Source of the DNA: Kaistia defluvii
GTDB taxonomy: Bacteria > Pseudomonadota > Alphaproteobacteria > Rhizobiales > Kaistiaceae
Length of the DNA: 64,000 bases
Assembly (NCBI RefSeq): GCF_040548815.1
Contig: NZ_JBEPSM010000001.1
Span: forward strand, 1,178,001-1,242,000
Reading direction: 5' to 3'
The first letter of the stretch is position 1. Each line of letters begins with the position of its first letter. The position numbers were made by a program, and so were the translations under genes. A model generated the notes under the pieces. That model made no database searches and was not told the DNA's origin. It saw nothing but the letters and a program-made list of their open reading frames with translations. This document shows, piece by piece, positions 54,735 to 63,536 of this stretch.

Positions 54735-56786
54735 ATGGCAGAGACCGACGACCTTTTCGGATCCGGTGCGACCGCACGCGTGATCAAGCCCGAAACCGCC
54801 CTGCGCGAGGCACCCGCCGCCCCGCGGCGGTCGGCATCGCCGACGCCGAGCGCGGAGGCGAGCTATTCGGCCGCCGACATCGAAGTCCTCGAAGGGTTGG
54901 AGCCGGTGCGGCGCCGGCCCGGCATGTATATTGGCGGCACCGACGAAAAGGCCCTGCACCATCTCTTCGCCGAGGTGATCGACAACTCGATGGACGAGGC
55001 CGTCGCCGGCCATGCGACCTTCATCGATGTCGAGCTCTCCGCCGATGGTAGCGTCACCGTCACCGACAATGGCCGCGGCATTCCGGTCGACCCGCATCCG
55101 AAGTTCAAGGACAAGTCCGCGCTCGAAGTCATCATGACGACGCTGCATTCGGGCGGAAAGTTCGATTCGAAGGTCTACGAGACCTCCGGCGGTCTGCATG
55201 GCGTCGGCATCTCCGTCGTGAACGCGCTCTCGGAAATCCTCGAGGTCGAGGTCGCGCGCGGCAAGCGCCTGTATCGCCAGACCTTCTCGCGCGGCCACGC
55301 GACCTCGAAGCTCGAGGCGGTCGGCGAGGTTCACAACCGTCGCGGCACCAAGACCCGCTTCAAGCCGGACGAACAGATCTTCGGCGTCGGCGCGCATTTC
55401 CGTCCCGAGCGCCTGTTCGCCATGACGCGGTCCAAGGCCTACCTTTTCGGCGGCGTCGAGATCCGCTGGACCTGCGCGCCGGAGCTGATCAAGCCCGACG
55501 CCGCGACGCCCACGACCGCCGTGTTCCATTTCCCGGCGGGCCTCAAGGACTTCCTCGCCGCCGAGCTCGGCAACGAGAAGATGGTCACCAGCCAGATTTT
55601 CGCCGGCCGCACCGACAAGGCCAGCGGCCATGGCGCGGCGGAATGGGCGATCGCCTGGTATCCGGGCGATGGCTTCGTCCGCTCCTACTGCAACACCATT
55701 CCGACGGCCGAGGGCGGCACGCATGAACAGGGCCTGCGCATGGCCCTGCTCCGCGGCCTCAAATCCTATGCCGAACTTTCCGGCAACAAGCGCGCCTCCG
55801 CCATCACCGCCGAGGACGTGATGACGTCCTGCGCGGCGATGCTGTCGGTCTTCGTGCGCGAGCCGGAATTCGTCGGCCAGACCAAGGACAAGCTTTCGAC
55901 CGCCGAGGCGACCCGCATCGTCGAGAAGGCGATCGGCGACCCGTTCGACCATTGGCTGACCGCAGCCCCGCAGGAAGCCTCGCGCCTGCTCGACTGGGTG
56001 ATCGAGCGCGCGGAGGAGCGCCTGCGCCGCCGCCAGGAAAAGGAAGTCAATCGCAAGTCGGCAGTGCGCAAGCTCCGCCTGCCGGGCAAGCTGGCCGATT
56101 GCAGCCAGACGGCCGCCCAGGGCAGCGAGATCTTCATCGTCGAGGGCGACTCGGCAGGCGGCTCCGCCAAGCAGGCGCGCAACCGCGCCAGCCAGGCGGT
56201 CCTGCCGCTGCGCGGCAAGATCCTCAACGTCGCCAATGCCGGTCGCGAGAAGCTGGCGCAGAACCAGCAGCTCACCGACCTGATGCAGGCGCTGGGCGTC
56301 GGCGCACGCAACCATTATCGCGACGACGACCTTCGCTACGACAAGGTCATCATCATGACCGACGCCGATGTCGACGGCGCCCATATCGCCTCGCTGTTGA
56401 TCACCTTCTTCTATCGCGAGATGCCGGAGATGATCGACAAGGGCCATCTCTACCTCGCCGTGCCGCCGCTCTACCGCATCAGCCAGGGCGGCAAGACGCT
56501 CTATGCGCGCGACGACAAGCACAAGGAAGAGCTGCTCGGCACCGAGTTCAAGGGCAAGGGCAAAGTCGAAATCGGCCGGTTCAAGGGCCTTGGCGAAATG
56601 CTGCCGGGCCAGCTCAAGGAGACGACCATGGAGCCCTCGAAGCGCACCCTGCTTCGGGTCGGCATCACGGACGGCGACATTTCCGTTACCCAGGATGTCG
56701 TCGAGCAATTGATGGGCAACCGGCCGGAAGAACGCTTCCGCTTCATCCAGGAGCGGGCCGTGTTCGTGAAGGAACTCGATATCTGA
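54735..56786 (+). CDS. parE: DNA topoisomerase IV subunit B
   Basis: 683 residues. GHKL ATPase domain (EVIDNSMDEAVAG, TDNGRGIPVD, GGLHGVGISVVNALS), transducer domain, then TOPRIM (VEGDSAGGSAKQARNR, MTDADVDGAHI). Works with ParC to decatenate chromosomes. The Lys/Arg-specific details and absence of the long GyrB insert favour ParE over GyrB. ATG 54735 (MAETDDLFG) is used; ATG 54729 two codons earlier is equally possible. Confidence 0.94.
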   Translation: MAETDDLFGSGATARVIKPETALREAPAAPRRSASPTPSAEASYSAADIEVLEGLEPVRRRPGMYIGGTDEKALHHLFAEVIDNSMDEAVAGHATFIDVELSADGSVTVTDNGRGIPVDPHPKFKDKSALEVIMTTLHSGGKFDSKVYETSGGLHGVGISVVNALSEILEVEVARGKRLYRQTFSRGHATSKLEAVGEVHNRRGTKTRFKPDEQIFGVGAHFRPERLFAMTRSKAYLFGGVEIRWTCAPELIKPDAATPTTAVFHFPAGLKDFLAAELGNEKMVTSQIFAGRTDKASGHGAAEWAIAWYPGDGFVRSYCNTIPTAEGGTHEQGLRMALLRGLKSYAELSGNKRASAITAEDVMTSCAAMLSVFVREPEFVGQTKDKLSTAEATRIVEKAIGDPFDHWLTAAPQEASRLLDWVIERAEERLRRRQEKEVNRKSAVRKLRLPGKLADCSQTAAQGSEIFIVEGDSAGGSAKQARNRASQAVLPLRGKILNVANAGREKLAQNQQLTDLMQALGVGARNHYRDDDLRYDKVIIMTDADVDGAHIASLLITFFYREMPEMIDKGHLYLAVPPLYRISQGGKTLYARDDKHKEELLGTEFKGKGKVEIGRFKGLGEMLPGQLKETTMEPSKRTLLRVGITDGDISVTQDVVEQLMGNRPEERFRFIQERAVFVKELDI

Positions 56787-56881
56787 GCGGACGACCGCCC
56801 AGAATTCCAGTCGGCCCATGGAAGCGGTCGACGCCACGCGGCTTCGCCCCTAGCGGCGCCGCGCTCCACGGAGGTTCACCG

Positions 56882-57325
56882 ATGATCGTTCGCACGCTTC
56901 TCGCCGCCTGCATCCTTACCGCGGCCGCCGCCGCCCCTCTCCGCGCCGATCCGGTCACGGACGGCATCGCCGCCCTGCCGCCCTCGATCCAGGACGTCCG
57001 CACCGTCGGCGCCTGGGATAAGGACGGCCACAAGGGCACCTATCGCATCGTCATCGACCGCAGCGGCGCGGGACCGACGGCGCGCCTCTTCGTGCAGTGG
57101 CTCGAGCGCGGCGCCGATGGCGCGATGACGGTGTCCCGCAATGTCGACATCAAGGAGATGGTCGACCTCAAGCGCAACATCGGCGATTTCGTCGTCGAGA
57201 CGGATGCGGACGGTCTCAGTGTTTTCCTGGAGCTGGTCGATCCGGCTGCCGGCGACGCCAAGGAGAGCTATGAACTCTTCATCGGCGACGATGAGAACTA
57301 TCGTTTCGGACCGGCCAGCAACTAA
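56882..57325 (+). CDS. Small secreted protein, function unknown
   Basis: 147 residues. Signal peptide (MIVRTLLAACILTAAAAAPLRA-DP), then a compact beta-rich domain (GTYRIVIDRSGAGPTARLFVQWLERG..VVETDADGLSVFLELVDP) ending in an acidic tail. I do not recognise the family; the pattern of edge strands with paired acidic residues looks like an all-beta periplasmic fold. GGAGGT seven bases before ATG. It lies 95 bases after parE and may share its transcript. Confidence 0.7.
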   Translation: MIVRTLLAACILTAAAAAPLRADPVTDGIAALPPSIQDVRTVGAWDKDGHKGTYRIVIDRSGAGPTARLFVQWLERGADGAMTVSRNVDIKEMVDLKRNIGDFVVETDADGLSVFLELVDPAAGDAKESYELFIGDDENYRFGPASN

Positions 57326-57373
57326 AATCCGGCCGCCAGAAGCGGCAGGATTCAGCCACTCTTCGCGAAACAA

Positions 57374-57403
57374 TTGACAAGACCACGCAAAATCTCGTAT
57401 TTG
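57374..57403 (+). promoter_or_regulatory. Promoter candidate for the DEAD-box helicase gene
   Basis: A consensus TTGACA (57374-57379) is followed after 18 bases by TATTTG (57398-57403), giving a leader of about 65 bases before ATG 57473. Confidence 0.45.
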
Positions 57404-57472
57404 CGTGCATCTTTCATCGATGGCGATGCGCCTGTTTGCCGTCCCATCGGGCTTTGGGCCCCTTTTCAAAAC

Positions 57473-59074
57473 ATGACCTTCTCTACGCTCGGACTGAGCC
57501 CGAAAGTGTTGGCTGCCGTTGAGGCAAGCGGATACACCACGCCGACGCCGATCCAGGCAGAGGCCATCCCGCATGTGCTCGCACGGCGTGACGTCCTGGG
57601 AATCGCCCAGACCGGCACCGGCAAGACAGCATCTTTCACGCTTCCGATGATCACGCTGCTGGAGCAGGGCCGCGCTCGTGCGCGCATGCCCCGCACGCTG
57701 ATCCTCGAACCGACCCGCGAACTGGCAGCGCAGGTTGAGGAAAACTTCAACAACTACGGCCAGAACCATAAGCTGAACGTCGCCCTTCTGATCGGCGGCG
57801 TCTCGTTCAACGACCAGGAAAAGAAGCTCGATCGCGGCGTCGACGTTCTGATCGCCACGCCGGGCCGCCTGCTCGACCATTGCGAGCGCGGCAAGCTTCT
57901 GATGACCGGCGTCGAGATCCTCGTCATCGACGAGGCCGATCGCATGCTCGACATGGGCTTCATTCCCGATATCGAGCGCATCGCCAAGCTGATCCCCTTC
58001 ACGCGCCAGACGCTGTTCTTCTCGGCAACCATGCCGTCGGAAATCCAGCGCCTCGCCGACACGTTCCTGTCCAACCCGATCCGTATCGAGGTCGCCAAGC
58101 CGGCGACCACGGCGAAGACGGTGAAGCAGCTCTTCGTGCATACCGGCCGCGAGGCCTTCGACAAGCGCGAGACGCTGCGCGAGCTGATCCGCAACGCGGT
58201 CGATTTGAAGAACGCGATCATCTTCTGCAATCGCAAGCGCGACGTCGCCGTCCTCGCCCGCTCGCTGGAGAAGCATGGCTTCTCGGTCGGCGCGCTGCAT
58301 GGCGACATGGATCAGCGCGCCCGCATGGCGACGCTGGACGCATTCAAGAACAACCGCCTGACGCTGCTGGTTGCCAGCGACGTCGCGGCGCGCGGCCTCG
58401 ACATCCCCGATGTCAGCCACGTGTTCAATTTCGACATCCCGACCCATGCGGACGACTATGTCCACCGCATCGGCCGTACCGGCCGCGCCGGACGTTCGGG
58501 CACCGCCATCACCCTCGTCGCTCCGTCGGACCAGAAATATCTGTCCGCGATCGACAAGCTGACCGGCGATGGCGTCGAGTGGATCGGCGAGCCGGTTGCG
58601 ACCGACGAAGCGGCGGCACCCGCCGCTGGCCGCGGCCGTGGCCGCAGCAAGAGCGACGAGCCGCGCAGCGGCGAGCGCGAGCGCAAGCCGCGCGCATCGC
58701 GTTCGAGCGTCGCCCGCCAGGTCGAGAAATCGGCTGAAGAAGCGACGGAGGCCCAGCCGGTCGCCGCCGAGGCCGCAGCCCCCGAGGCCGCGCCGCAGAA
58801 GGCAGAGCCGGAGGCACCGCGCCGCCAGCAGCAGCCGGCACCGCGCCAGCTCGACGCAGCGCCCCGCCAGCCTGAGGCACCGCGCCAGCAGGAAGCAGTT
58901 CGCCAGCAGCCGGAATCGCCGCGCCGCGACCGCGATCAGCGGGATCAGCGCGACCGTCCCCGTCATGATCGCCGCGACCGGAACGAGCCGGACGACAAGG
59001 TGATCGGTCTGGGCGATCACGTGCCGCAGTTCCTGCTGCGCCCGGTCCGCCTGCCGACCTCGTCCTCTTCCTGA
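57473..59074 (+). CDS. DEAD-box RNA helicase, RhlE-like
   Basis: 533 residues. Q motif (YTTPTPIQAEAIP), motif I (AQTGTGKT), Ia (PTRELAAQ), Ib (TPGRL), II DEAD (VIDEADRMLD), III (SAT), IV-VI (IIFCNRK, ARGLDIP, HRIGRTGRAGR) are all present in residues 1-380. A 150-residue Arg/Gln/Pro/Glu-rich tail (about 385-520) should bind RNA, as in RhlE and other cold-shock helicases. ATG 57473 lacks a strong Shine-Dalgarno; the frame is open to TTG 57374, which overlaps the promoter candidate. Confidence 0.93.
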   Translation: MTFSTLGLSPKVLAAVEASGYTTPTPIQAEAIPHVLARRDVLGIAQTGTGKTASFTLPMITLLEQGRARARMPRTLILEPTRELAAQVEENFNNYGQNHKLNVALLIGGVSFNDQEKKLDRGVDVLIATPGRLLDHCERGKLLMTGVEILVIDEADRMLDMGFIPDIERIAKLIPFTRQTLFFSATMPSEIQRLADTFLSNPIRIEVAKPATTAKTVKQLFVHTGREAFDKRETLRELIRNAVDLKNAIIFCNRKRDVAVLARSLEKHGFSVGALHGDMDQRARMATLDAFKNNRLTLLVASDVAARGLDIPDVSHVFNFDIPTHADDYVHRIGRTGRAGRSGTAITLVAPSDQKYLSAIDKLTGDGVEWIGEPVATDEAAAPAAGRGRGRSKSDEPRSGERERKPRASRSSVARQVEKSAEEATEAQPVAAEAAAPEAAPQKAEPEAPRRQQQPAPRQLDAAPRQPEAPRQQEAVRQQPESPRRDRDQRDQRDRPRHDRRDRNEPDDKVIGLGDHVPQFLLRPVRLPTSSSS

Positions 59075-59081
59075 TCCATTC

Positions 59082-59131
59082 GGATGCCGCCAGGCGGCAT
59101 CCTTCCATGCCGCCGGGCTACGGCGGCATGG
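59082..59131 (+). repeat. Two consecutive perfect hairpins with a shared stem core
   Basis: GGATGCCGCC (59082-59091)/GGCGGCATCC (59093-59102) and CCATGCCGCC (59105-59114)/GGCGGCATGG (59122-59131). Both 10-bp stems contain ATGCCGCC, so alternative pairing between the two is possible. A third, nested hairpin (GTGACG..GGCGC ATG GCGCC..CGTCAC) follows to about 59158. Confidence 0.7.
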
Positions 59132-59179
59132 TGGTGACGATCGGCGCATGGCGCCCGTCACCCGGCCGACGAACAGCCT

Positions 59180-59208
59180 GCCGCCCGCGCCCGCCGCGCG
59201 GCTTTTTT
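59180..59208 (+). terminator. Rho-independent terminator after the DEAD-box gene
   Basis: GCCGC (59180-59184) pairs with GCGGC (59198-59202) around a GC-rich loop, followed by six T (59203-59208). The stem is short; the hairpins just before it may add to termination. Confidence 0.65.
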
Positions 59209-59440
59209 GTATCCAGATATTTCGAAGTTGGTTCCGAGGTGCCGGCTTACGGCACGGCGCTTAATGGCGCAGCCTGTGGCGCGCCCGCGATCGTTTGGTC
59301 GGTGGCAGGCCTATACCGGGCCGGTGCGAGACCATCTCCCGGCCGGCTGCATAACTACCGCCGACAGGCCACGATCAGACGCCCCCCTCGCCCGCCTATG
59401 GCGAAGGGGTGGCGTGAGGTCTCTGCGAAGCTCAGCTGCC

Positions 59441-60076
59441 TTAGAGGCGCGGGACCGCCCAGGCGACCATCTCGACCAGCACCTGGTCCAGCGCTGCGTT
59501 GAGGCCGGTCACGGCGGCCGGCGCCGTATCTTCGGCGACAGGCACCGAGGCCTTGAACAGCTTGGCCTCGACGACCTTGCCGGTGCGATCGTTCATGATC
59601 TGCGTGAAGATCTCGATCTCGGCGAAGCGGCCCGACGGCGTCACGTCAAAGGCGAAGGTGCGGATGTTGGTCAGCAGCTGGTAGTCGATCGACAGCCCCT
59701 CGCCCGGTCGGCCGATGGCGCGGACGCCCTTCGACTTCTCGAACGCCTGGATCACCCGGCTCTGCACCAGTCGCGGCAGCGTGTCGGGATACTGAGCATT
59801 CGGATAATAGGCGACGAGCGGGCCGCGCGTGACCACGATACGCTGGCTCGCCAGCGTCTGCAGCGCGAAGGGCTCCGGCACCAGAACCTGCGCCGAGGTC
59901 CGCCGCTTGACGGAGGGCGCCGATTCGACGCCGGCCAGGTCATAGGTGGCCGGCGGCGGCGCGGTCAGCAGCTTGCTGACGCAGCCCGAGAGCAGCGTGG
60001 CGGCGAGGAGCATCGAAACGGTCCCCGCAGGCAGGGATAGACGCACAGAACGCATGGCTTGTCGTACCCCAGTCAT
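59441..60076 (-). CDS. ABC-type transport auxiliary lipoprotein (PqiC/DUF330-like)
   Basis: 211 residues. Lipoprotein signal peptide with lipobox LLSGC (about residues 28-32), then the auxiliary-component pattern TYDLAGVESAP, VLVPEPFALQTLASQRIVV, VAYYPNAQYPDTLPRLVQSRVIQAFE. Probably the outer-membrane partner of the MCE transporter, in place of a MlaC shuttle, which is absent. ATG 60076 overlaps the MlaD-like stop (ATGA). Last gene of the operon. Confidence 0.88.
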   Translation of the reverse strand: MTGVRQAMRSVRLSLPAGTVSMLLAATLLSGCVSKLLTAPPPATYDLAGVESAPSVKRRTSAQVLVPEPFALQTLASQRIVVTRGPLVAYYPNAQYPDTLPRLVQSRVIQAFEKSKGVRAIGRPGEGLSIDYQLLTNIRTFAFDVTPSGRFAEIEIFTQIMNDRTGKVVEAKLFKASVPVAEDTAPAAVTGLNAALDQVLVEMVAWAVPRL

Positions 60077-61443
60077 TTGCGATTGTAGTCCTGTACGCCC
60101 GGGTTGCCGAAAATCAGTCGCTGCGGATTGCTCTGGATTGAGTTGAGCGTCGAGTCAAAGCGGGTCGTCGTGCGGCGGAGCTGATCGACCAGACCGTCGA
60201 CATTGCGAAGGCCCTGTCCGGAGAAGCTCGCGAGGTTGTCGGCGATCTGGCCCGCCTTGCCGGAGAAGGCTTCCGCGACCTTGCGGATCGCGGCGGCGGC
60301 GGCCGTGGCCTCGGCGAAGAAGTTCTTGCCGTTCGGGTCGGTGACGAGATCCTGGACCTTGCCGAGGATGCCGTCGATCCGGGTCGAGGCGGCGTTCAGC
60401 TTCTGGACCATGTCGCGCGTATTGTCGACGATCACGTCGATGTCGGGCTGCTTGGTCTTGATGTTGGCGACGAAGGACTTGGCGTCCGCGACCGTCTGGC
60501 CGGCATCCGCGACGATCTTGTTCACGTCGACCGTGGCGGTTTGGACGCGCCGTGCGACCGTGGCGATGTCGTTGATCGTGCTCTTGACCGCCTCGACCTG
60601 GATCGCGGCGATGATCTGCTGCGCCCCGTCCAGCGCCTTTTCAAGCTGCTCGGAGATCTGCTTCACGTTGGCGACGATCTCAGGGATGTTGTCCGCTGAG
60701 GCGGAGAGCCTTGCGGTCACCTTGTCGATGTTGCCGAGCGTATCAGCGACCTTGGTCGGGTCGATCGCCGAGATGATCTTGTCGGCCTTGCCGACGACGC
60801 CGCTCAGGCTTTCGGACAGCGAGCCGATCCGCTTGGACAGGTCGCCAAAATTGCTCATGAATTCCTTGACGCCTTCCGAGTTCGCGGCGAGCGCATCGGT
60901 AAAGGTCTGGATGTTCTTGACCGAGCTGGTCAGCGCCGGCTCCGACGTATCGATGAAGCCGTTCACCCGGTCGACGGCCGTATTGACCTTAGCGACCAGT
61001 TCCTGGGCGCTGGCAATCAGGTCCTGCAGGCCCGAACCCTGGGCGTTCAGCGTCGGTATCCCCTGCTGGTCCAGCAGGTTAGGAAGCGTGCCCGTGCCGC
61101 CCTTGAGCTCGATATAGGCGATACCCGTCAAGCCCTGGATGCCCAACGAAGCCTTGGTGTCGGCCTTGATCGGCTGGTTCGGGTCGACGGAGACCATCGC
61201 CTCGACCTGGTTCGGATCTTCCGGATTGATCCGGAGCGTGTTCACTTCGCCGACCTTGATGCCGTTGAAGAGAACCTGGCTGCCGGGAGCCAGGCCAGCG
61301 ACGGATCCGGGAATGAGGATGCGCAACGGCTTGCGGATGCCGCTCTCGTCATAACGCGCAAGCCAGTAGATGAAGACGAAACAAGCAACGATCACGCCCA
61401 GCGTGAACAGTCCGATCGTTGCATAGTTGGCGCGCGTTTCCAT
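60073..61443 (-). CDS. MlaD/MCE-domain protein
   Basis: 456 residues. One N-terminal TM helix (about 10-30), an MCE domain (about 38-115, IPGSVAGLAPGSQVLFNGIKVGEV and LGIQGLTGIAYIEL), then a very long helical, Ala/Val/Asp-rich region (about 130-430) that may form a periplasmic tunnel or bridge. The MCE ring binds lipids and sits on the MlaFE-type ABC complex. Longer than E. coli MlaD (183 residues), as in many alphaproteobacteria. ATG overlaps the ATPase stop by one base. Confidence 0.92.
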   Translation of the reverse strand: METRANYATIGLFTLGVIVACFVFIYWLARYDESGIRKPLRILIPGSVAGLAPGSQVLFNGIKVGEVNTLRINPEDPNQVEAMVSVDPNQPIKADTKASLGIQGLTGIAYIELKGGTGTLPNLLDQQGIPTLNAQGSGLQDLIASAQELVAKVNTAVDRVNGFIDTSEPALTSSVKNIQTFTDALAANSEGVKEFMSNFGDLSKRIGSLSESLSGVVGKADKIISAIDPTKVADTLGNIDKVTARLSASADNIPEIVANVKQISEQLEKALDGAQQIIAAIQVEAVKSTINDIATVARRVQTATVDVNKIVADAGQTVADAKSFVANIKTKQPDIDVIVDNTRDMVQKLNAASTRIDGILGKVQDLVTDPNGKNFFAEATAAAAAIRKVAEAFSGKAGQIADNLASFSGQGLRNVDGLVDQLRRTTTRFDSTLNSIQSNPQRLIFGNPGVQDYNRK

Positions 61444-62237
61444 TAAGCTTCGTTCTCCACGCGACGTGCACGCACGCCGCGGAAATATTTCTGTACCCAG
61501 GGATCATCGAAATCCAGCATATCCTGCATGGTTCCCTCGATCAGCACATGACGTTCGCCCAATACCGCGATTCTGTCGCAGACGGTGTGCAGGCTGTCGA
61601 GGTCATGGGTTACCATGAACACCGTCAGCCCCAAAGTATCGCGCAGGGTGGCGATCAGTTCATCGAACTCGGCCGCGCCGATCGGATCGAGGCCCGAGGT
61701 CGGTTCGTCGAGGAACACGATGGCCGGATCCATCGCCAGCGCCCGCGCCAGGCTGGCGCGCTTGATCATGCCGCCGGAAAGCTCGGCCGGCAGGCGGTCC
61801 GCCGCCTCCGGCGCGAGGCCGACCAGGTCGATCTTCACGCGGGCCAGTTCGTCCATCAGGCGCTGCGAAAGATGAAGGTGCTCGCGCATCGGGAATTCGA
61901 CGTTCTGCAGCACGGTCAGCGACGAGAACAGCGCCCCCTGCTGGAACAGCACGCCGAGACGCCGGTCGATCGAGGCGCGGGTTTCGGGATCGGCATCGTC
62001 ATAGGGCGTGCCGAGGATCTCGACCGAGCCCGCGCGCTTCGATTGCAGCCCGAGGATCGTGCGCAGCAGAACCGACTTGCCGGTGCCGGATGCGCCGACG
62101 ACTCCCAGGATTTCGCCGCGATAGACGTCGATGTCGAGATTTTCCAGGATCAGCCGGTCGCCGAAGCCGACGGTTATGCCCCGCCCCCGGATGACGACTT
62201 CCTTCTCCCTGCCATGGCCGGTCAACGCTTCAGCCAT
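61443..62237 (-). CDS. MlaF-like ABC transporter ATP-binding protein
   Basis: 264 residues. Walker A GASGTGKSVLLRTI (residues about 49-62), signature LSGGMIKRASLARALA (the MlaF-type LSGGM), Walker B AIVFLDEPTSGLDPIGAAEFD. It powers lipid movement between the inner and outer membranes with the permease two bases upstream. MlaF-like features (short, single domain, C-terminal helical tail KYFRGVRARR) are clear. Confidence 0.93.
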   Translation of the reverse strand: MAEALTGHGREKEVVIRGRGITVGFGDRLILENLDIDVYRGEILGVVGASGTGKSVLLRTILGLQSKRAGSVEILGTPYDDADPETRASIDRRLGVLFQQGALFSSLTVLQNVEFPMREHLHLSQRLMDELARVKIDLVGLAPEAADRLPAELSGGMIKRASLARALAMDPAIVFLDEPTSGLDPIGAAEFDELIATLRDTLGLTVFMVTHDLDSLHTVCDRIAVLGERHVLIEGTMQDMLDFDDPWVQKYFRGVRARRVENEA

Positions 62238-62239
62238 GA

Positions 62240-63376
62240 TCAGTAATTCACCGCAGCGAAATAGAGCGCGAAGAGACCGTCGACGACGATCACCATGAAG
62301 ATCGCCTTCACGACAGAAGCGGTCGTGTGCTGGCCGAGAGAGGCCGCGCTGCCGCGCACGCTCAGTCCCTCTGAGGCCGCGATGATGCCGATGATCAGCG
62401 CCATGAACGGCGCCTTGATCAGACCGACGAACAGGGTGTTGAGCGCCACGGCGTCCCGCACCCGGTCGATGAAGGCGCCGGGCGTGATGCCGATATAGAC
62501 CCAGCTGACCAGGCCGCCGCCGACAAGCGCCGCAATATCGGCCAGGAAGACGAGCATCGGCAGAGCGAGGATCAGCGCGAAGATGCGCGGCATGATCAGC
62601 ACTTCGACGGGATCGACGCCGATGACACTGAGCGCGTCGATCTCTTCGCGCATCTTCATCGAGCCGATTTCGGCCGTGATGGCGCTGCCGGAACGGCCGG
62701 CGATCATGATCGCCGTCAGCAGAACGCCGATTTCGCGGAGCACCAGGATGGCGACGAGGTCAACGGAGAAGATCTCCGCGCCGAACGCCCGCAGCTGGAA
62801 GGCGCTCTGCTGCGCGATGATCGCGCCGATCAGAAGCGACATCAGCGTGATGATGGGAACGGCGCGCAGCCCGGTGCGATCGATATGGAAGACGATCGAC
62901 GTGATGCGGAACCGCGCGGGATGGCGCACAGCCTTGACGAAGCCGCGGGTGACGCCGCCGAGAATGTTGAGGCCGGCGAGGAAGTCCTGCCAGGAAAGAT
63001 ACATGGTCCGTCCGACGGCCTCGACCATTTCATGCGCGACGCCGATCTGCGGCGGCGATGGCGGGAGCTCGCGCTCCGTCGGACTGAGCGCGTCCAGCAG
63101 CCGCTGGGCGTTCTCGGAAGCGCCCTCCATGGAGACGGCGCTCTCCTTGGCGCTCAGGCCGCGCTGAAGGCGCGTGAGCAGCCAGGCACCGGCCGTGTCG
63201 ATATGGTCGATGCCGGAGAGATCGATGACCGTCGCGCCGGAAACATCGGTGATCGCTTTGTCGATGGATTCCTCGAGGCCGCCAACGGTGCGCACGGTCC
63301 ACGAGCCCACCGCCCGTAACCGAGCCTGCCCATCGGCATCCGAGAAATCCAGTTGCGCCGCTGTTGCCGTTGCCAC
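62240..63376 (-). CDS. STAS-MlaE fusion permease of the lipid transporter
   Basis: 378 residues. The N-terminal ~110 residues form a STAS domain (VRTVGGLEESIDKAITDVSGATVIDLSGIDHIDTAGAWLLTRL), equivalent to the separate MlaB protein. The MlaE permease follows (about 125-378, TGLRAVPIITLMSLLIGAIIAQQS..AIMIAGRSGSAITAEIGSMKM..EIDAL). MlaB and MlaE are separate proteins in E. coli. Starts with GTG 63376 and GGAG six bases upstream. First gene of the four-gene operon; divergent from the DUF1611 gene. Confidence 0.92.
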   Translation of the reverse strand: MATATAAQLDFSDADGQARLRAVGSWTVRTVGGLEESIDKAITDVSGATVIDLSGIDHIDTAGAWLLTRLQRGLSAKESAVSMEGASENAQRLLDALSPTERELPPSPPQIGVAHEMVEAVGRTMYLSWQDFLAGLNILGGVTRGFVKAVRHPARFRITSIVFHIDRTGLRAVPIITLMSLLIGAIIAQQSAFQLRAFGAEIFSVDLVAILVLREIGVLLTAIMIAGRSGSAITAEIGSMKMREEIDALSVIGVDPVEVLIMPRIFALILALPMLVFLADIAALVGGGLVSWVYIGITPGAFIDRVRDAVALNTLFVGLIKAPFMALIIGIIAASEGLSVRGSAASLGQHTTASVVKAIFMVIVVDGLFALYFAAVNY

Positions 63377-63405
63377 GACCGCTCCGCGTTCGAAGCCTGC
63401 ATTCG

Positions 63406-63536
63406 GGATGGAGATCGCAGGCGGCCTTGTGGCGCCGCCGGGCGCCTCCTAAGCTCCCGTCACTGGATGGTGATCGCACGAGCAAGGAAGCCGGGGCAAG
63501 CCCTTGGCCGGAAAGGATGTCAGGATGGAGATCGCA
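63406..63536. repeat. Three spaced copies of a 14-base repeat before the DUF1611 gene
   Basis: GGATGGAGATCGCA occurs at 63406-63419 and 63523-63536, and GGATGGTGATCGCA at 63465-63478. The start points are 59 and 58 bases apart. The third copy contains the ATG and first codons (ATG GAG ATC GCA) of the DUF1611 gene; the first two begin short non-coding frames with the same M-(E/V)-I-A opening. They could be operators, remnants of duplicated start regions, or chance; see findings. Confidence 0.6.

Larger units (their letters stand above)
59075..59440. other. Intergenic region with stacked hairpins
   Basis: 366 bases between convergent genes. Holds two perfect hairpins sharing the ATGCCGCC core, a nested hairpin and a terminator (see the next entries). 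59210-59440 shows no gene or obvious element. Confidence 0.6.

Noticed and set aside
54723..56837. 704-codon open frame antisense to parE
   Set aside because: Same effect of codon bias; composition and lack of any recognisable domain mark it as a shadow of parE.
56876..59161. 761-codon open frame antisense to the secreted protein and DEAD-box genes
   Set aside because: Spans two real genes and their intergenic region; no ribosome binding site or family.
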